A stretch of DNA of 64,000 nucleotides from Rhytidiadelphus loreus (taxonomy: Eukaryota; Streptophyta; Bryopsida; Hypnales; Hylocomiaceae). A model generated the notes under the pieces. The model had not been told where the DNA came from. It was given only the letters and a program-made list of their open reading frames with translations, and searched no databases. Shown piece by piece: positions 1 through 11,825 of this stretch; position 1 is the first letter of the stretch; every line of letters begins with the position of its first letter. The stretch spans positions 6,574,501-6,638,500 of the forward strand of contig OX344763.1 of NCBI GenBank assembly GCA_947034895.1, read 5' to 3'. The position numbers were made by a program, and so were the translations under genes.

Positions 1-1997
1 GTTTGGGGATAGTCTCTAGACTCTTTGAAGCCATGATGCACTAAACACTTCAAAAATTCATAGCAAATTCATACTTTGTCAAAAAAAATATAATTTCAAT
101 TGCTCTCATTGTTTCTCACACTTCTCTTTATGTTGAAAAAAATTGAAAAAGTTTAGCAATGGCATGAGGTCAAACTCCTAATTCTAACTACAATGGGTTG
201 TTTTACCTTAGATAAGGTAGGATTGTAGGGTGAACTTTCAACACCTAATTATCATAATGATTATAATTCCGTGTTGGTGAGATTTCATTTTGTTAATTAT
301 ATATAGGCAAATTGCAAAAAAGATTACATGAAATTCAAAAATAATTTTAGAGTATTCAATAAAAAATTCATAGAAGTTCAAAGTTCATTTGGTAGATTTT
401 TCAAATTTATTCCTACTTTCAATGTTTTAGTGTTGAAGATTGTTTATAAGGATCTATTTGTTATGTAGAATCATCCGAGTGCATACTTCCAAGTGCACAA
501 GTTAATACATAAGGTGGGACTATCTAAAATCATCCATTTGAACTGATGTCCATATATAGAATCATAAATTGTAATTAGAAATTATTTCTTACTTATAAAT
601 TAAAAAATCATTAATTTTCCACAAACAAATAGAAGAATTTATGTTGGCTTACAAGTTTTCAAAGTTAAGAATTAAAATACTTTAACCATTAGGTGCCTAT
701 GCAAATTAGCAAAAAATAAATTTTTAAATAGATGGAATTTTTTTTGGAAAATTATTTCTAATGGTGTAAACCCTAAACATTAGGTATAATATTCAATTTT
801 AGGAATTTCTCAAATTTGAAAATTTGAGAAGAAAGAAAACTTTATCAACTTTATTTCATTAGTTGCATTCAATATTTAAAATAAATCAATCTTTGACTTA
901 GTTCAGATTTAAGGCAAAGAGGTTAAAATTGCAAGAATACACTACGAGGCCATCCATGAAATAAGCATCTTCTAAAGAGAAATCAATAATATCTGTTTGG
1001 ACTGCAATCAATATGAAATATCCATTATCATATGTATTTTGTATATATCTCATATCCTAGAACACCAAACCCTAATTGTTTGATGAACAATCAACGGCTA
1101 CCCTTTTTCATCTCATCATTTGATTGACAAGAGTGGAAAGGGGACATTTTTCTCTCGTAAGAAGACATTTGGGGCCTTCGGAAGACCGCAAGTCATCATG
1201 TAGTGATAACTAGTGAACTTGACTATTGCAGTGATACCGCAGTAGTCCTAAGTGGCCAAGAGGCTATCACTTCATTTCTCAATTTTTTATTTTATTTTAT
1301 TTTATCAACTTTATTTTGCATTTTGCATTTTAAATTAAGTTGAAAAAAAAATTAATTAATTTTTAACAACCAGTTGTTCCTTCACAGGTGGGGAACAGTG
1401 AAAGGAACAAACCTGAAACACTCTTCCGGAGACCCCAAATCTCACCTAATGTCACGGGTTGTGATTTTTTCAATGGGAAAGGGTGCAGGAAATTGCAGGA
1501 ACAGGAGGTGAATGCATCTTTTGGGTGCATAGCATAGTCTGCAGGACACAATCTTTGCAAATAATAACATGGGCATAATTCAGATGGGATAGGTATCACG
1601 GTACTGAACCCAAAGCAAATTCCTTTGACTAGACAACAGCCTCACGAACTGTTTTGTCAAACTTGACAAATATTTCAAGCACACTGACTGGCAATCATAA
1701 GCTTGAAAACTAGGTGTGCTTGAAAACTCTACTCTAGATGTGTTTGAAAAAAAATCTTGGCATGTTTGAAAACTCTAGATGTGATGCTTGAAAACTCCAT
1801 CTAGATATGCTTGAAAACCTCTCTGTAATAAGTTATGCTTGAAAACAAGACCACATGACTTTTCTTGAGGTCCTTCTCGGATTGGTTTGCATCTGGCACA
1901 AAGCTCAATGAGGAGAATTCATTTTGGTAACTCATTGACCTCTTGTGGTGCACAATGTGCAAGTTCAGGGTTCAATTCCGACACAACAATGGCGTTG
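1..1997. other. AT-rich intergenic DNA
   Basis: I see no supported gene here. The only open frame of note, on the minus strand around 1363-1599, has no recognisable family and biased composition. The stretch contains a patch of TTGAAAAC repeats at 1701-1846 and a weak SINE-like stretch before 1985, both given separately. Confidence 0.7.
1701..1846. repeat. Irregular TTGAAAAC repeat patch
   Basis: The octamer TTGAAAAC, or a one-base variant, recurs seven times in about 145 bp, near 1702, 1719, 1743, 1765, 1787, 1810 and 1838. It is usually preceded by TGC or TGT and often followed by CTCTAGATG. Spacing is irregular at about 17-28 bp, so this is a decayed minisatellite or clustered motif rather than a clean tandem array. 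Confidence 0.7.
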
Positions 1998-2000
1998 TAA

Positions 2001-2347
2001 GAGCATCTCCACTCTTGCCCTGGAAATGGTCCTGGTCCGGCATATGTAGATTCTTGTCTCTCACCACAATTGCAATGTGAGACTTTGTCACCTCAGTCAC
2101 TGAGAAAAAAACTAGTTTGACTGACATCCTCTGGAGCCTGGTCACATAAGTTAGCTTATTGTTAGAGAATGCTTGATTTGGAAGTGAACAGCACCAAATT
2201 GTCAGAAAATTAATTCAAATAGGGAGCCCGAGAACAAAGTTCGGGTATGGCTGGGAAAACACTCTCACACCAGCCACTTCTTCATTTCCGGAGTCCCTGA
2301 CAGGTTGTCTCCCATGCTTGTTTTTTTGGGCAAGAGTGGAGATGCTC
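2001..2347. mobile_element. PIF/Harbinger-type MITE
   Basis: Perfect terminal inverted repeats of about 20 bp begin GAGCATCTCC at 2001 and end GGAGATGCTC at 2347. They are flanked by the 3-bp direct repeat TAA at 1998-2000 and 2348-2350. TWA target duplications and GAGCATCTCC termini are known for plant PIF/Harbinger elements. The 347-bp interior has no transposase frame, so it is non-autonomous. The intact ends and target duplication suggest a fairly young insertion. Confidence 0.85.
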
Positions 2348-2817
2348 TAAGTTAGAGGGAGTCATGCTAAGAAACTTTTGAAGAAGGGGAAGTTCCACCT
2401 CCACCAACCAATCGGCTGTAGGCACGTGTCAAAGTTTGTTCCCTATTTTGAAGTGGTTAATTTTGTATTTCATACCCTCACCTCACAAAAAATCTGGGGT
2501 CTTTGATTCATGCAATAAATTCAATTTTATTGACTGTGGGTCAAGAAATAAGCAATTTCTCCATTTTTTTCAAATTTCTCAAGCACTGCTCCAAACTTCC
2601 CCCATCCAAGGAGCACTCATAGCGTTGTAGAGTATATACCGGTAGTCTGGTGGTATTGACTTTCTAATTGAATTCATTTTGATTTATGATTGAAGTAGAA
2701 TCTCGGTAACATCATTCAAAGCAATGAATATTCTACATGTAACTTACATGAACCCATCTCTTAAATTTAGGATCAAGCATTCCCACCCCATCCGGCACCT
2801 TCTTCTCACATCTTAAG

Positions 2818-3223
2818 TTAACCCCTTTAGGATGTTAGCAAGTGTACGCTTTTGTATACTACGTTGTAAAATACAGTTTGACTCACATTAAAGTCTAAAA
2901 TCTGTAAATGTGATAGTGCACAAGTTTCCATTAGTAGATTAATAATTTTATCCAAAATTTTGCACTTTTGTCTCACATCCCAAGACTTGAATTGAATTTC
3001 AGCAATTAATGAGAAGAATCACATGTTGAAAAAGAAAAGAAAAGCAATGAGCCATCCACTTACATTTGCCCACCTCAAACCATACAACAAAACACATTAA
3101 AGCTCACTACACATTTAATGGAAAGCGAAAACATTGGAAAGAGGATCCAATTAAGGCAAGGCATATTGTATTGTATAAAAATTCGTAGGCCAGTTTGGGC
3201 TGCTAACATCCTAAAGGGGTTAA
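2818..3223. mobile_element. TTAA-flanked MITE, copy E
   Basis: A perfect 24-bp inverted repeat (2817-2840 and 3201-3224) begins with TTAA followed by CCCCTTTAGG. The interior is about 400 bp, AT-rich and non-coding. The TTAA plus CCCC start is shared with elements near 26.3, 30.5 and 38.9 kb. TTAA as target duplication is characteristic of piggyBac, but here it could also be part of the repeat itself. Confidence 0.65.
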
Positions 3224-5689
3224 CATGTTTTCTATCCAGTGTGTAAAAAGAGAAAAGGAAGATAAATGAATCAAAAGAGTCAGTTACAAGGTAAGTCATG
3301 ACGTGTGAAATCTTCATAATTGGTGATTACGGATTTTTCATTCATCAATCACATATTTCATCCATTTTTAGATGGGTGTTTACATTGGGCAATCTCATTG
3401 TTGTTAGAAATTCTTAAAAAAAAAGGCATTCCTTGTCGGGCTTCACCCACCACGCTAGCCTATTTTTATTATAGAATTTCCTCTACCTCAATGATTGCCC
3501 TATACGTAATTTGTTGAACTACAAGAATTAAGAAATTTACATATCATAGATGTCATCCCAAGTTCCTAACATTTTGATTAGTCAAAAGCTTGTTGGTCAT
3601 GAACTCAAATAAAGTAAACTACTCCATTATGGGTAGAATGACTAGTGCGGTATGATATTGCTATCCGGAAAATGTGGGAAAAAAATTTAGTGATGGACAA
3701 GCAATAAAAAGGGTGATGCTTTGGCTTCCCATGAAAGCCATGTAGACATGCTTGTTAGCATCATTAATTCCAAACTTCCTATTCTAGACACAATCATGTT
3801 ATCTTCATTTTATGCAATTAGTTCCATGAAGCAAGCAATTTTTTCCTTCATTTGTATTTTTGTTTTCCAATACAAACAACTTGAATTGGAGCTTTTCCTA
3901 GATATCTAGAATGGGAGTTTGGAATAGAATGGGATGTTTTTTATTATGCACGTCTAAATGTTCCCAATATGTTTTTCTATAATTTTCAAACATGATATGT
4001 CAAAATCTTAGCTTAGCTACCCCAAACAAAGCATACAATTGCAACAGAAGAAGCATATTTGGCACTACTTCCTTAAAATATTAAAAAAAAATCTATTTTA
4101 CAACATATAAAAGTATAAAAGATGAATGTAATAATTCTTTCAAAATATGTTCTCATATTTATATACATCTATCTTTAGAAATTTGACTCTATTTTGAAAC
4201 TTTGAAATTTCTATTGCTTTATTGCAATTGCAAGTTGTATGAGCATAAGGACCATGGTGGTATCTTTTTTTTCTTGATACTATAAGGACCTATATTTACT
4301 ATTGGCATGTGATTTTTGGAGTCCCCCATGGGCTTATTCACAAGTTATACCAAATGTGGGAATGGACATGTGATGAGAAGCTTTAAATCCTAGTCTTGGA
4401 GAAGGTACTTAATGTGAAATGTACAATCCAATTGTATGCAAAGAATACTTAATAGGAGGGTATGAAATAATATGTGTATTTTTAGAATACTCTACAAATT
4501 TAAAATATCCATAAAAATATCCTATTCCTAAAGTATTTTCTAGACATTTCAAGAGGTATTTTGGAACTACTTTCCTTTGTAAGTGGTCCAATTTTACTAT
4601 TTTTTTAATAAAATGGACCCTATAGTTCTTCTCACCTAATTTCTAAGATTTTTTGCATAGTGCCTTTCCCTAAATCCTATTTATCTTTTGAAAAATAACA
4701 AGCCCTATTTTAATCCTCTTGAATCTCCGAATACAATGCTTTCATATTACTGTTGTCAATATCATTTTTTTAATAGTAATATCATGCTTTACAAAAACAT
4801 ATACACAGTAGTGGATATAAATTTTATGTACCAAGAACATTTTTAAAAGATACACAATTTTAATTTTTTTTTATTACAAATTGGAAATGAATCTATAGCT
4901 AACAATAAATCTATTTTGTGTCGGCCTACCTTAAACAAACAACAAAAGTCAATGATTTGTGAACAAGGAAAAATAAATGGTTGGGACAATTGTCTCTCAA
5001 CCTTTAAGCTCCAACTTGAGTGATGCCTAAAGTTGAATGATGGAGAATAAGAAAAGGCAAGAGAATGACAACATGCAAGGCTTGAGCAACAAGCTCCTTG
5101 AAAAATCAACCATGTTGGTGTGCTTTTACAATATAATTTGTGTGTGATGGCAGGTAAATGCTCTTTATTTGGTAGAAAATGAGAAGATAATAAGTTGAAG
5201 GCTACCATAACAAGGGCATTCCCAAAGTTTACATAAATCTATTAGATTATGTAGTTTTGAAAAACAAATCAACAAATAGTTTTTTTAAGAAATTCTAAGA
5301 TAATTTACAACTAAATTGGCAAATTGTAAGAAAATTTTGAATTTCTCATAAATATGCAAAATAATATACAAATTGGAGTTAAATGAGTAAAAACGCTTGG
5401 AAGTCCTTCACATGTCAAGAAAATAGAATTTTAAATTGTTGAAATTCTAATGTATAAAAAACAAACTATAGGATCCATGTAGATGTAAAAAAAAAATATA
5501 TTCAGGCACTTGATGTCAAACCTAACCTTGGGTTGTGGCAATATGTCAACATGCAACATTGCTTTGAAGCAATTTAGCTATTGCTTCAAAGCAAGTCCAA
5601 TTGAAACACTTCTTTTTGTTGTCTTTTGCAGTTTCATCCTAAGTTTGCCCTTACTTTCTTCTTTGGGCATCTTCCGCAAAGACCCTTCA
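3224..5689. other. AT-rich intergenic DNA
   Basis: Both strands show only short frames with AT-driven composition such as poly-Phe, Ile and Lys. No domain, tRNA-like fold or clear transposon end was recognised. Confidence 0.6.
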
Positions 5690-6608
5690 ATACCTAAAGT
5701 CCCAAAGTCATTCTTTTGGGGTCAAAAAACATTCAAAACTTCCATTTTCAGATGCAAACAACAAAAATTTAAACATTTTTGTTTCTTTTGCATATGCAAC
5801 CACAAGATCTTGTGCTAGACTAGTGTAGAAGAAATTTCAAAAACTTTGATCATATCAATCACAAGATATAAATGTTTAAAGTGAAGAGAACAAGTTTTGT
5901 TTGTTTGTTCCTAGCATGACTAGATTATGAGGTTTTAAATCCTTTTAACTTAAAAGAATTTGTATTATAGATTGTGAATTAAATTTTTATTTATTGAAGA
6001 ATTGAGCTAAAAATTTGGAAGAAAAAAATTCTCCCCCCCCCCCCCCCCTTTTCATTTTTTTTAAAATTGTTAAGTGGGAGTAGGTATGAGATAGAAGGAA
6101 AAACTAAATTGTTGATAGCTCTGTGATGAAATTGAAACACATTCATTTGAATAGAAAGATTGTTCTAGAAAACAAACTAAACCATGGACAATTTTTTTTT
6201 GATAAATTGTTAAAATTGAGTTAAAAAATGGATTGAATACATTATTTCCTCAAAGGATTTGCTAAGATTGCTTGCAAAACAAGAAGCTTTATAACTTTCA
6301 CATCACTTATCCAAATGGAATGAATCAAATCTTTCTATATAGCAAAAAGATTGTCTATAATAAATAAATAGAATTTAAAATTATTCAAGATTTTGTAGAT
6401 TTTTTTGTTGCCCTGCGCTTACTTGTTTTGGGCTTATCGTGGCATGGCTTTTTCTTCCACCCACCAATTGAAATAAAAATGATAATCCTAGAAGGATAAT
6501 CAATTATCCTATCTTGAAAAAATAGTTTCAAAAAATATTTCCAAAAATTGAAATCATAGGTACTTGCCCAAACCTTCAAGAGTCCTCCGAGGGGACTTTA
6601 GGGGATAA
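5690..6608. mobile_element. TTAA-family element, copy A (diverged)
   Basis: The left end reads CCTAAAGTCCC near 5693 and the right end is its inverse, GGGACTTTAGGGG, near 6592. The right 350 bp (about 6255-6608) align by eye with 39143-39500 of copy C, sharing stretches such as CAAAACAAGAA and CCAAATGGAATGAATCAAA. At about 920 bp it is longer than the 570-bp copies, so its middle carries extra sequence including a C16 run. The TTAA termini have mutated. Confidence 0.6.
6033..6048. repeat. Poly-C tract (C16)
   Basis: Sixteen uninterrupted C residues lie in strongly AT-rich DNA inside the diverged TTAA-family element. The minus strand is a G16 run capable of quadruplex formation. Such runs are slippage-prone and the true length may vary or be misassembled. 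Confidence 0.9.
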
Positions 6609-8340
6609 TATCCTCCTTTACGGATTAATTTGGCATAAATTAAGTAATATTTGTCAAAAAGTGCCACATATCATCTTGAAATTGGATTAGGGAAACATAA
6701 AAGCAAAAACTTCATTTTTGCAACTTCCTTGGCAAAACTAACTTTCACATATAGTACCTACAAATCTAATTTCAAATTATTTTGTAGTTCAAGCTTCATA
6801 CAACACCATAATTTAGGATCATATTTCTTTACGCATTTTTTGGTTTTAATTAAACTATTGGAGTTCATACAAGTAGCATTGTATCCATAGATTTTTTTGA
6901 GAGATTTACCAAAGAAAGGGGATGCAAACTTTTTTAGAGGGAATATTCAGTGATATATGAATTTCTTCCATTTTGCAAAGAATGAATTGCTAAATTGCTT
7001 AAAAATCTACAAAGAATATCACTCCATGTTGGATGAATATTTATAAATTAGATGAATAAATGAATTATCATTCATATTTGATATATTTCATCCATGCCTA
7101 TAATGTAAAAAGATTCATAACTCTAATGAAGAATTTTTTTTGCATTGTTCCTTATGAAATTACTCCTTTCATTGCATCACAAACTTGCCAACCAATGGTT
7201 TTTTATTTTATTTTTTGAAACAAGCAAACTCTTAGCAATATTTGGCTCAAATGCTATTCAAATTATTTTGAAGGAATATTAGGCAATATATCCTCCCATT
7301 TTTAGGTGGATGAAATTGTTGATTTGATATATATTCTATGAACAATATCACTCTATGTTGGATGAATGTATACTCTTTTGGATGTATAACATCAATTTCA
7401 TCCATATGTTGCATGCTTCTTCCATTTGTATGCAAAATGATGGATGAAACATTTAACATAATATTTTGCATCACTCCTATAAAGATCACCTTTTTGCACT
7501 GCCCAAAAAATGAAAAAAAATCCTTGCCCATAATAGTATATTTGTGACAAATTGCCTTTTCTACCAATTAATTGATTGTGTTTGTGAAATACATTTTAAA
7601 ACATCCCACCTCACCCCACCCCATATTTATATTTTTTTGGAAGTTGTTGCAATTGCAATCAATATTGGATATTGACATAGTACATGTCATCAATATTAGT
7701 ATTCCATATTTCATTTCAATACCCATGTATGTATATTGTACCATACAAATATATCATATTTTGTAAGTATCCGTATCATATCTATATCATATCTATAAAC
7801 CCTAATCCTGATGGCCAAGATCATCTCTCAAGACAGTGTAAATCAATGGCGACAATTCTTTCCCCAATAATGCAAATCAAAAGCATTGAAGGGGTGGAGG
7901 ATTTTTTTCCACATGAAGATCAACAACTGCAAGTTTTTTCACATGGGGGTTGCTTTTGGTCTTGGCAGAGCTGTTTGCATCTTTTGGGCACATTGTTGTA
8001 TTGTGTGTGTTCCCACAAGACCAAAGTCCCGGTCCTTACACCTTTGACTGCATCCAGACCCAATCAAATTGACGTACCTCAAGAACCTCGAAGATTTTTT
8101 TTAAATTTTGAGCGCTCAAAAGAAGAGCCCTGCTTGCCAGCAGCACCCCTGGACAACACACCAACTAACTTTATTTGCAAACATAACTTAGTTTGCGAAC
8201 AATCTAAATACAGACACACATCTATAGTGAAAAGAGTTGTCCTTGGCTTGCCTCTTGGGCTTTGGAATAACATTCTTGACAGTTTCACGGTCTCCTTCTT
8301 CAAACTTCAGTACGGAGGGCACCATCAGTGGCAGTGAGTA
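6609..8340. other. AT-rich intergenic DNA with possible coding fragments
   Basis: The longest frame is 217 codons on the plus strand (7684-8337). Its N-terminal half is AT-driven and I recognise no domain. A minus-strand frame around 8188-8400 looks more protein-like, with a charged stretch containing EEGDRETVKNVIPKPKRQAK, but it could not be assigned. These may be gene debris; no confident gene is called. Confidence 0.4.
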
Positions 8341-8354
8341 CGATGTCGCAAGGA

Positions 8355-9170
8355 GGCTTCTGGCTAAGCTTCGCAGTCTGCTGACTCGTTTCCAAAACAC
8401 ATACAGGAAACGGTGGTGTTGGTAAGAGGAGCATCTGCACCGTACTGTTGCTCAATCAAATTGCCGTGACATAATTCCATGCATAGTATTGGTAAGCCTA
8501 TGACATTTTGTGTCCCACTCTTACGCACCAAATGTGTCGCATTAATAGTGAATTGAATTAGTTATAATTCAAAGCTATTGCTAAGCTTTGCAGTCTGTTG
8601 TCTCATTTCCAAACACATACAAGAAATGGTGTTGTTGGTATATAAAGAGCATCTATATTGTTGCACATTCAAATTGCCATTACATAATTTCATGTCTAAG
8701 GTAGTTGATCCTTTCCTATCATTGAAGCAATTTAGCATATCTGCAGTTTAGGTATAGCGAGGGGAAAATTTTCCCCATTTAGAGAAATAGATTTTAGAAT
8801 TATTTTTTTTCACAAAGATTTCATTCAACCTATTCTTGTAATATAGGTCACCGTATATCCAACCAAAGGTTGATTATCAAAGTGACAATGCTTCAATTGT
8901 GGCTTCCAATGTATATCTTGTGATCATTGTATGATTTCAATGTACACCTCTAGATAGGATATTTGTGGTGCTCCTGCTTTGAGCTGTTAGCATGAACTGT
9001 CACCTAAACCACAATTGATCGGAAACATGGTAGTCTAACTAGTGAAAATGGGTGGCTAGTCAAAAAAGGGGTCTGCTACCTTAGTATCGGTAAGCCTCCA
9101 ACATTTTTTGTTTCGCCCTTATACACCAGATGTATTCCATTAATAGTGAATTGATTAGTTAGAATTCAAA
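8355..9170. repeat. Diverged local duplication
   Basis: The segment 8355-8475 resembles 8578-8700: both run from GCAGTCTG through ATTTCCAAA-type sequence to GCATCT and CAAATTGCC. The next segment, 8489-8578, resembles 9079-9168, sharing GGTAAGCCT, ACCA.ATGT and ATTAATAGTGAATTGA. A block of roughly 230 bp was therefore duplicated and its second copy split or extended. No gene is evident. Confidence 0.6.
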
Positions 9171-10900
9171 TGTAAAAAAAGGTGACAAAATATAGATTTG
9201 GTAGGTGGAATCTTGACAAGGTTTCATGATAGAGTCTTTAGAATCTATTTGGAGGGGACTAGACTTTTTTTTCATCTTCTTTAACTATAGATCAAATCTT
9301 CTTCAAGCAAGGGTGCAAATGTTCTTAAACACTACCTTACCTACTTGCAAACCATAGGTAAAAGCGGACCTTATAGATTCTTGTATGAAGTGTATGTAGT
9401 TTGAATACTGTGTCCAATAAAAAAATGCAATTATTTATTGTATTTTTTTCTAATCTACAACTACTATTTTTATCCTATTTAGTGTATTGTACAGTCTTTC
9501 ATAAGCATATCATACATTGACTCATTCAATACATACGTTTGTATATCCATAGAGGAACATCGTTTATTGAGCTTTAGATCTTAAATTGTTTGCTTTGTGA
9601 TTGGCTATCATGAGAAGTTTCATTGTGATAGCAATCTTGACATATCTTCATAAAAAGAATATTCAAAGTTATTTACACTCAATAATGAATACTTAAAACT
9701 ACACAATAGTATAAGTTGTAGATTCTCTACTACAATGTTCTTGTCATTTATTTTTTCAATTATTTGTTTGAGTTATTAGTAGTTCCATGTTTACCGTCAA
9801 TACACACAACCTTCATTAATAATTTTATTTCATAATTGAATATGGTTAAAGAACATAGATTTGGTATGAAAGGGTTATTAGTGTTTCCAAAATTGCCCCT
9901 ATGCTCTCATATACAAAGGGTCAAAATAGGTGTATATATCCTACATTGTAAACTTGCAACCAAGAATCACCTCATGAGCTTGGAATTCCTTGATCTTGGC
10001 CCTTGCTCCGCCTCACAATTTAATCCTTGAATGTCGGGCTGGTCACCGTGGAAATCATCTGTTTTGTCATTGTGTGAATTGTTGGCTTAAAAAAAATTGG
10101 AAAAGTACTAATTGGAAGACAAACTACTATAGATCATCTTTCCTTTCCACACAAATTTTGGAGGATGAATAATTGCATTTCTGTCCTACATGGAGAGATT
10201 CTTTGTCATTCATCGGCTGAAAAAAGTCCTCCGCGGCGGTTATGGGTTAAAGGAAAACCATACACCAAATTGAAACTTAGGTTGATATAATTCTAAAGCA
10301 AAACACAACAAGTGCAGTTCACCAATTTCCCAAGCCACCACCCCAAGAGTGCATGGCTTTCCATCTCTCTCCAACAAAAGAATGTTCTCCACACAAGGTA
10401 CAAGTCCACACAGTACTATCTTACTTATTGTAGCCAATCTAGCTACTACCAAGCAACAACTGTAACAAGAGATATTCTAATAATAAAATTCAAAAGTTGC
10501 TCACAGTCTCACCCAAAAAAAAAAAGTGTGTCCAAGCGGACCGAGCCCCGCCTGCTCATCAATTGTGTCAGAACTGCTCTTGTTTCTGGCACCGCCCCTG
10601 CAGCAAGAGCGCAATGATTCCCATGAATGCTCTTCTCTCTCAAGTGTGGTAGCGTTTATGACGCCCACAGGCATTGGGTTCATTGAAAACCTAAGCCTAG
10701 CGATCTTGTGGTTTGCAAGCTTCTGTTCGTGTGATGTTAAAAATCCATCCATTGCATGGTTCAAGGTTGCAACCGATTCCGGTGTTGGTATACTTAGGGG
10801 AGTTTCCAGTCGGCTTCAGAGCTTTTTTGCACCACTGTTTTCAACTCGGAAGGAGCCGCCTATGAGAATTATTATTGAGCCTCATTGGCGAGGAGGGTAG
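9171..10900. other. Intergenic DNA, GC rising toward the PP2C gene
   Basis: Nothing is recognised from 9171 to about 10230. From about 10500 base composition becomes balanced and frames open on both strands (for example 10526-10900 plus and 10501-10764 minus), but none has a recognisable domain. This part may be promoter or transcribed leader of the PP2C gene downstream. Confidence 0.4.
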
Positions 10901-11625
10901 GACTTGTTCTTTCGAATTTGGTTCGTCAGCTAAGTGAGAAACTAGCTCTCACAACCGTAATTTGTGCTTGCAACTTCTACTTTGGAGATTTCTAATTTGG
11001 AGAGAAATCATTGCTCGCTTCTGCAGCAGCTGGTGAAGCTTGAGTTAGTTTGAGTAGTGACGTTGGGGTTCTGTGTTCTGTTGCGGGTTTCTTTCTTGCA
11101 CGTCGTTGTTATTTTTTGAAGCTGTGTAAGCTTTAGTAGTAGCAGTAGTTTTTCTCTCTAAAACCAGTTCAGACGCAAATCATTGGTGACAGGTGAAGCA
11201 CCACGTGTACCCAAATTTAGACCTTGGAGGTTTACTCTTGCAGGTTTCGAAGGGGATGTTTACTGTTGCTGTCTGCTGGCGGTACTAGGTGTCTAGAATT
11301 GCACTCCCTGTGGTCCTCTGTCTACGAGTAGCACGCACAATCGCCACCCCCTTTGGCACTGAGAGCCTTGTTGTTGATGCTAATTGGTATCCTCAGCAGC
11401 ATGTTTCTTTCATTTCCTAGTCTAGGCACTGGCAAAGTTGCAAGCTCACTTTGTGTTCGTACTCATTGGTGGTGAGCTTTTGAAGCTTGTTGTTGCTGTT
11501 GTTGCTGTTCACAACGCTTCCGTGTTGGGTTATACTGGGTACCAATCCAAAGATTGGCCATGGTCATTGCATTAACACTCTGGTAGAGAGGGGTTGAGTG
11601 CACAGATAGTCTGTTAGTGTGTCAC

Positions 11626-11655
11626 ATGGCGGCGTTGAACCCTTGCAAGTCCTAG
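11626..11655 (+). promoter_or_regulatory. Possible uORF in the PP2C leader
   Basis: A 9-codon frame starts at ATG 11626 and ends at TAG 11653-11655, 171 bases before the PP2C start codon. If the mature mRNA begins upstream of 11626 without splicing this part out, the frame could damp translation. The transcription start is unknown. Confidence 0.25.
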
Positions 11656-11825
11656 TGCGCATTCGAAGAGTTCACAAAGAGCGTTAGTCGTGGTTGGGAT
11701 GTTGTGTCGGAGGGGACGAGCATTTCTACATGGATGGTGACAGAAGCAGCTTAGCAGGCAGCCTTGGAAGCTGGGCGACATTGCAGGAGAGTGAGGAGTT
11801 TTAAAGGGGTTGGAAAACACGTACA

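Noticed and set aside
7265..7320. Similarity to 55480-55540
   Set aside because: A resemblance around GAGGAATAT and GTGGATGAA is present, but it is weak, AT-driven and lacks boundaries.
7684..8337. 217-codon frame with ATG start
   Set aside because: The N-terminal half is AT-driven hydrophobic sequence, there is no domain, and the C-terminal part overlaps a more protein-like frame on the other strand.
8403..8474. Possible Walker A-like sequence (TGNGGVGKRS)
   Set aside because: The conserved first Lys is Asn and Thr is Arg, the frame is closed just upstream and downstream, and the block belongs to a non-coding duplication.
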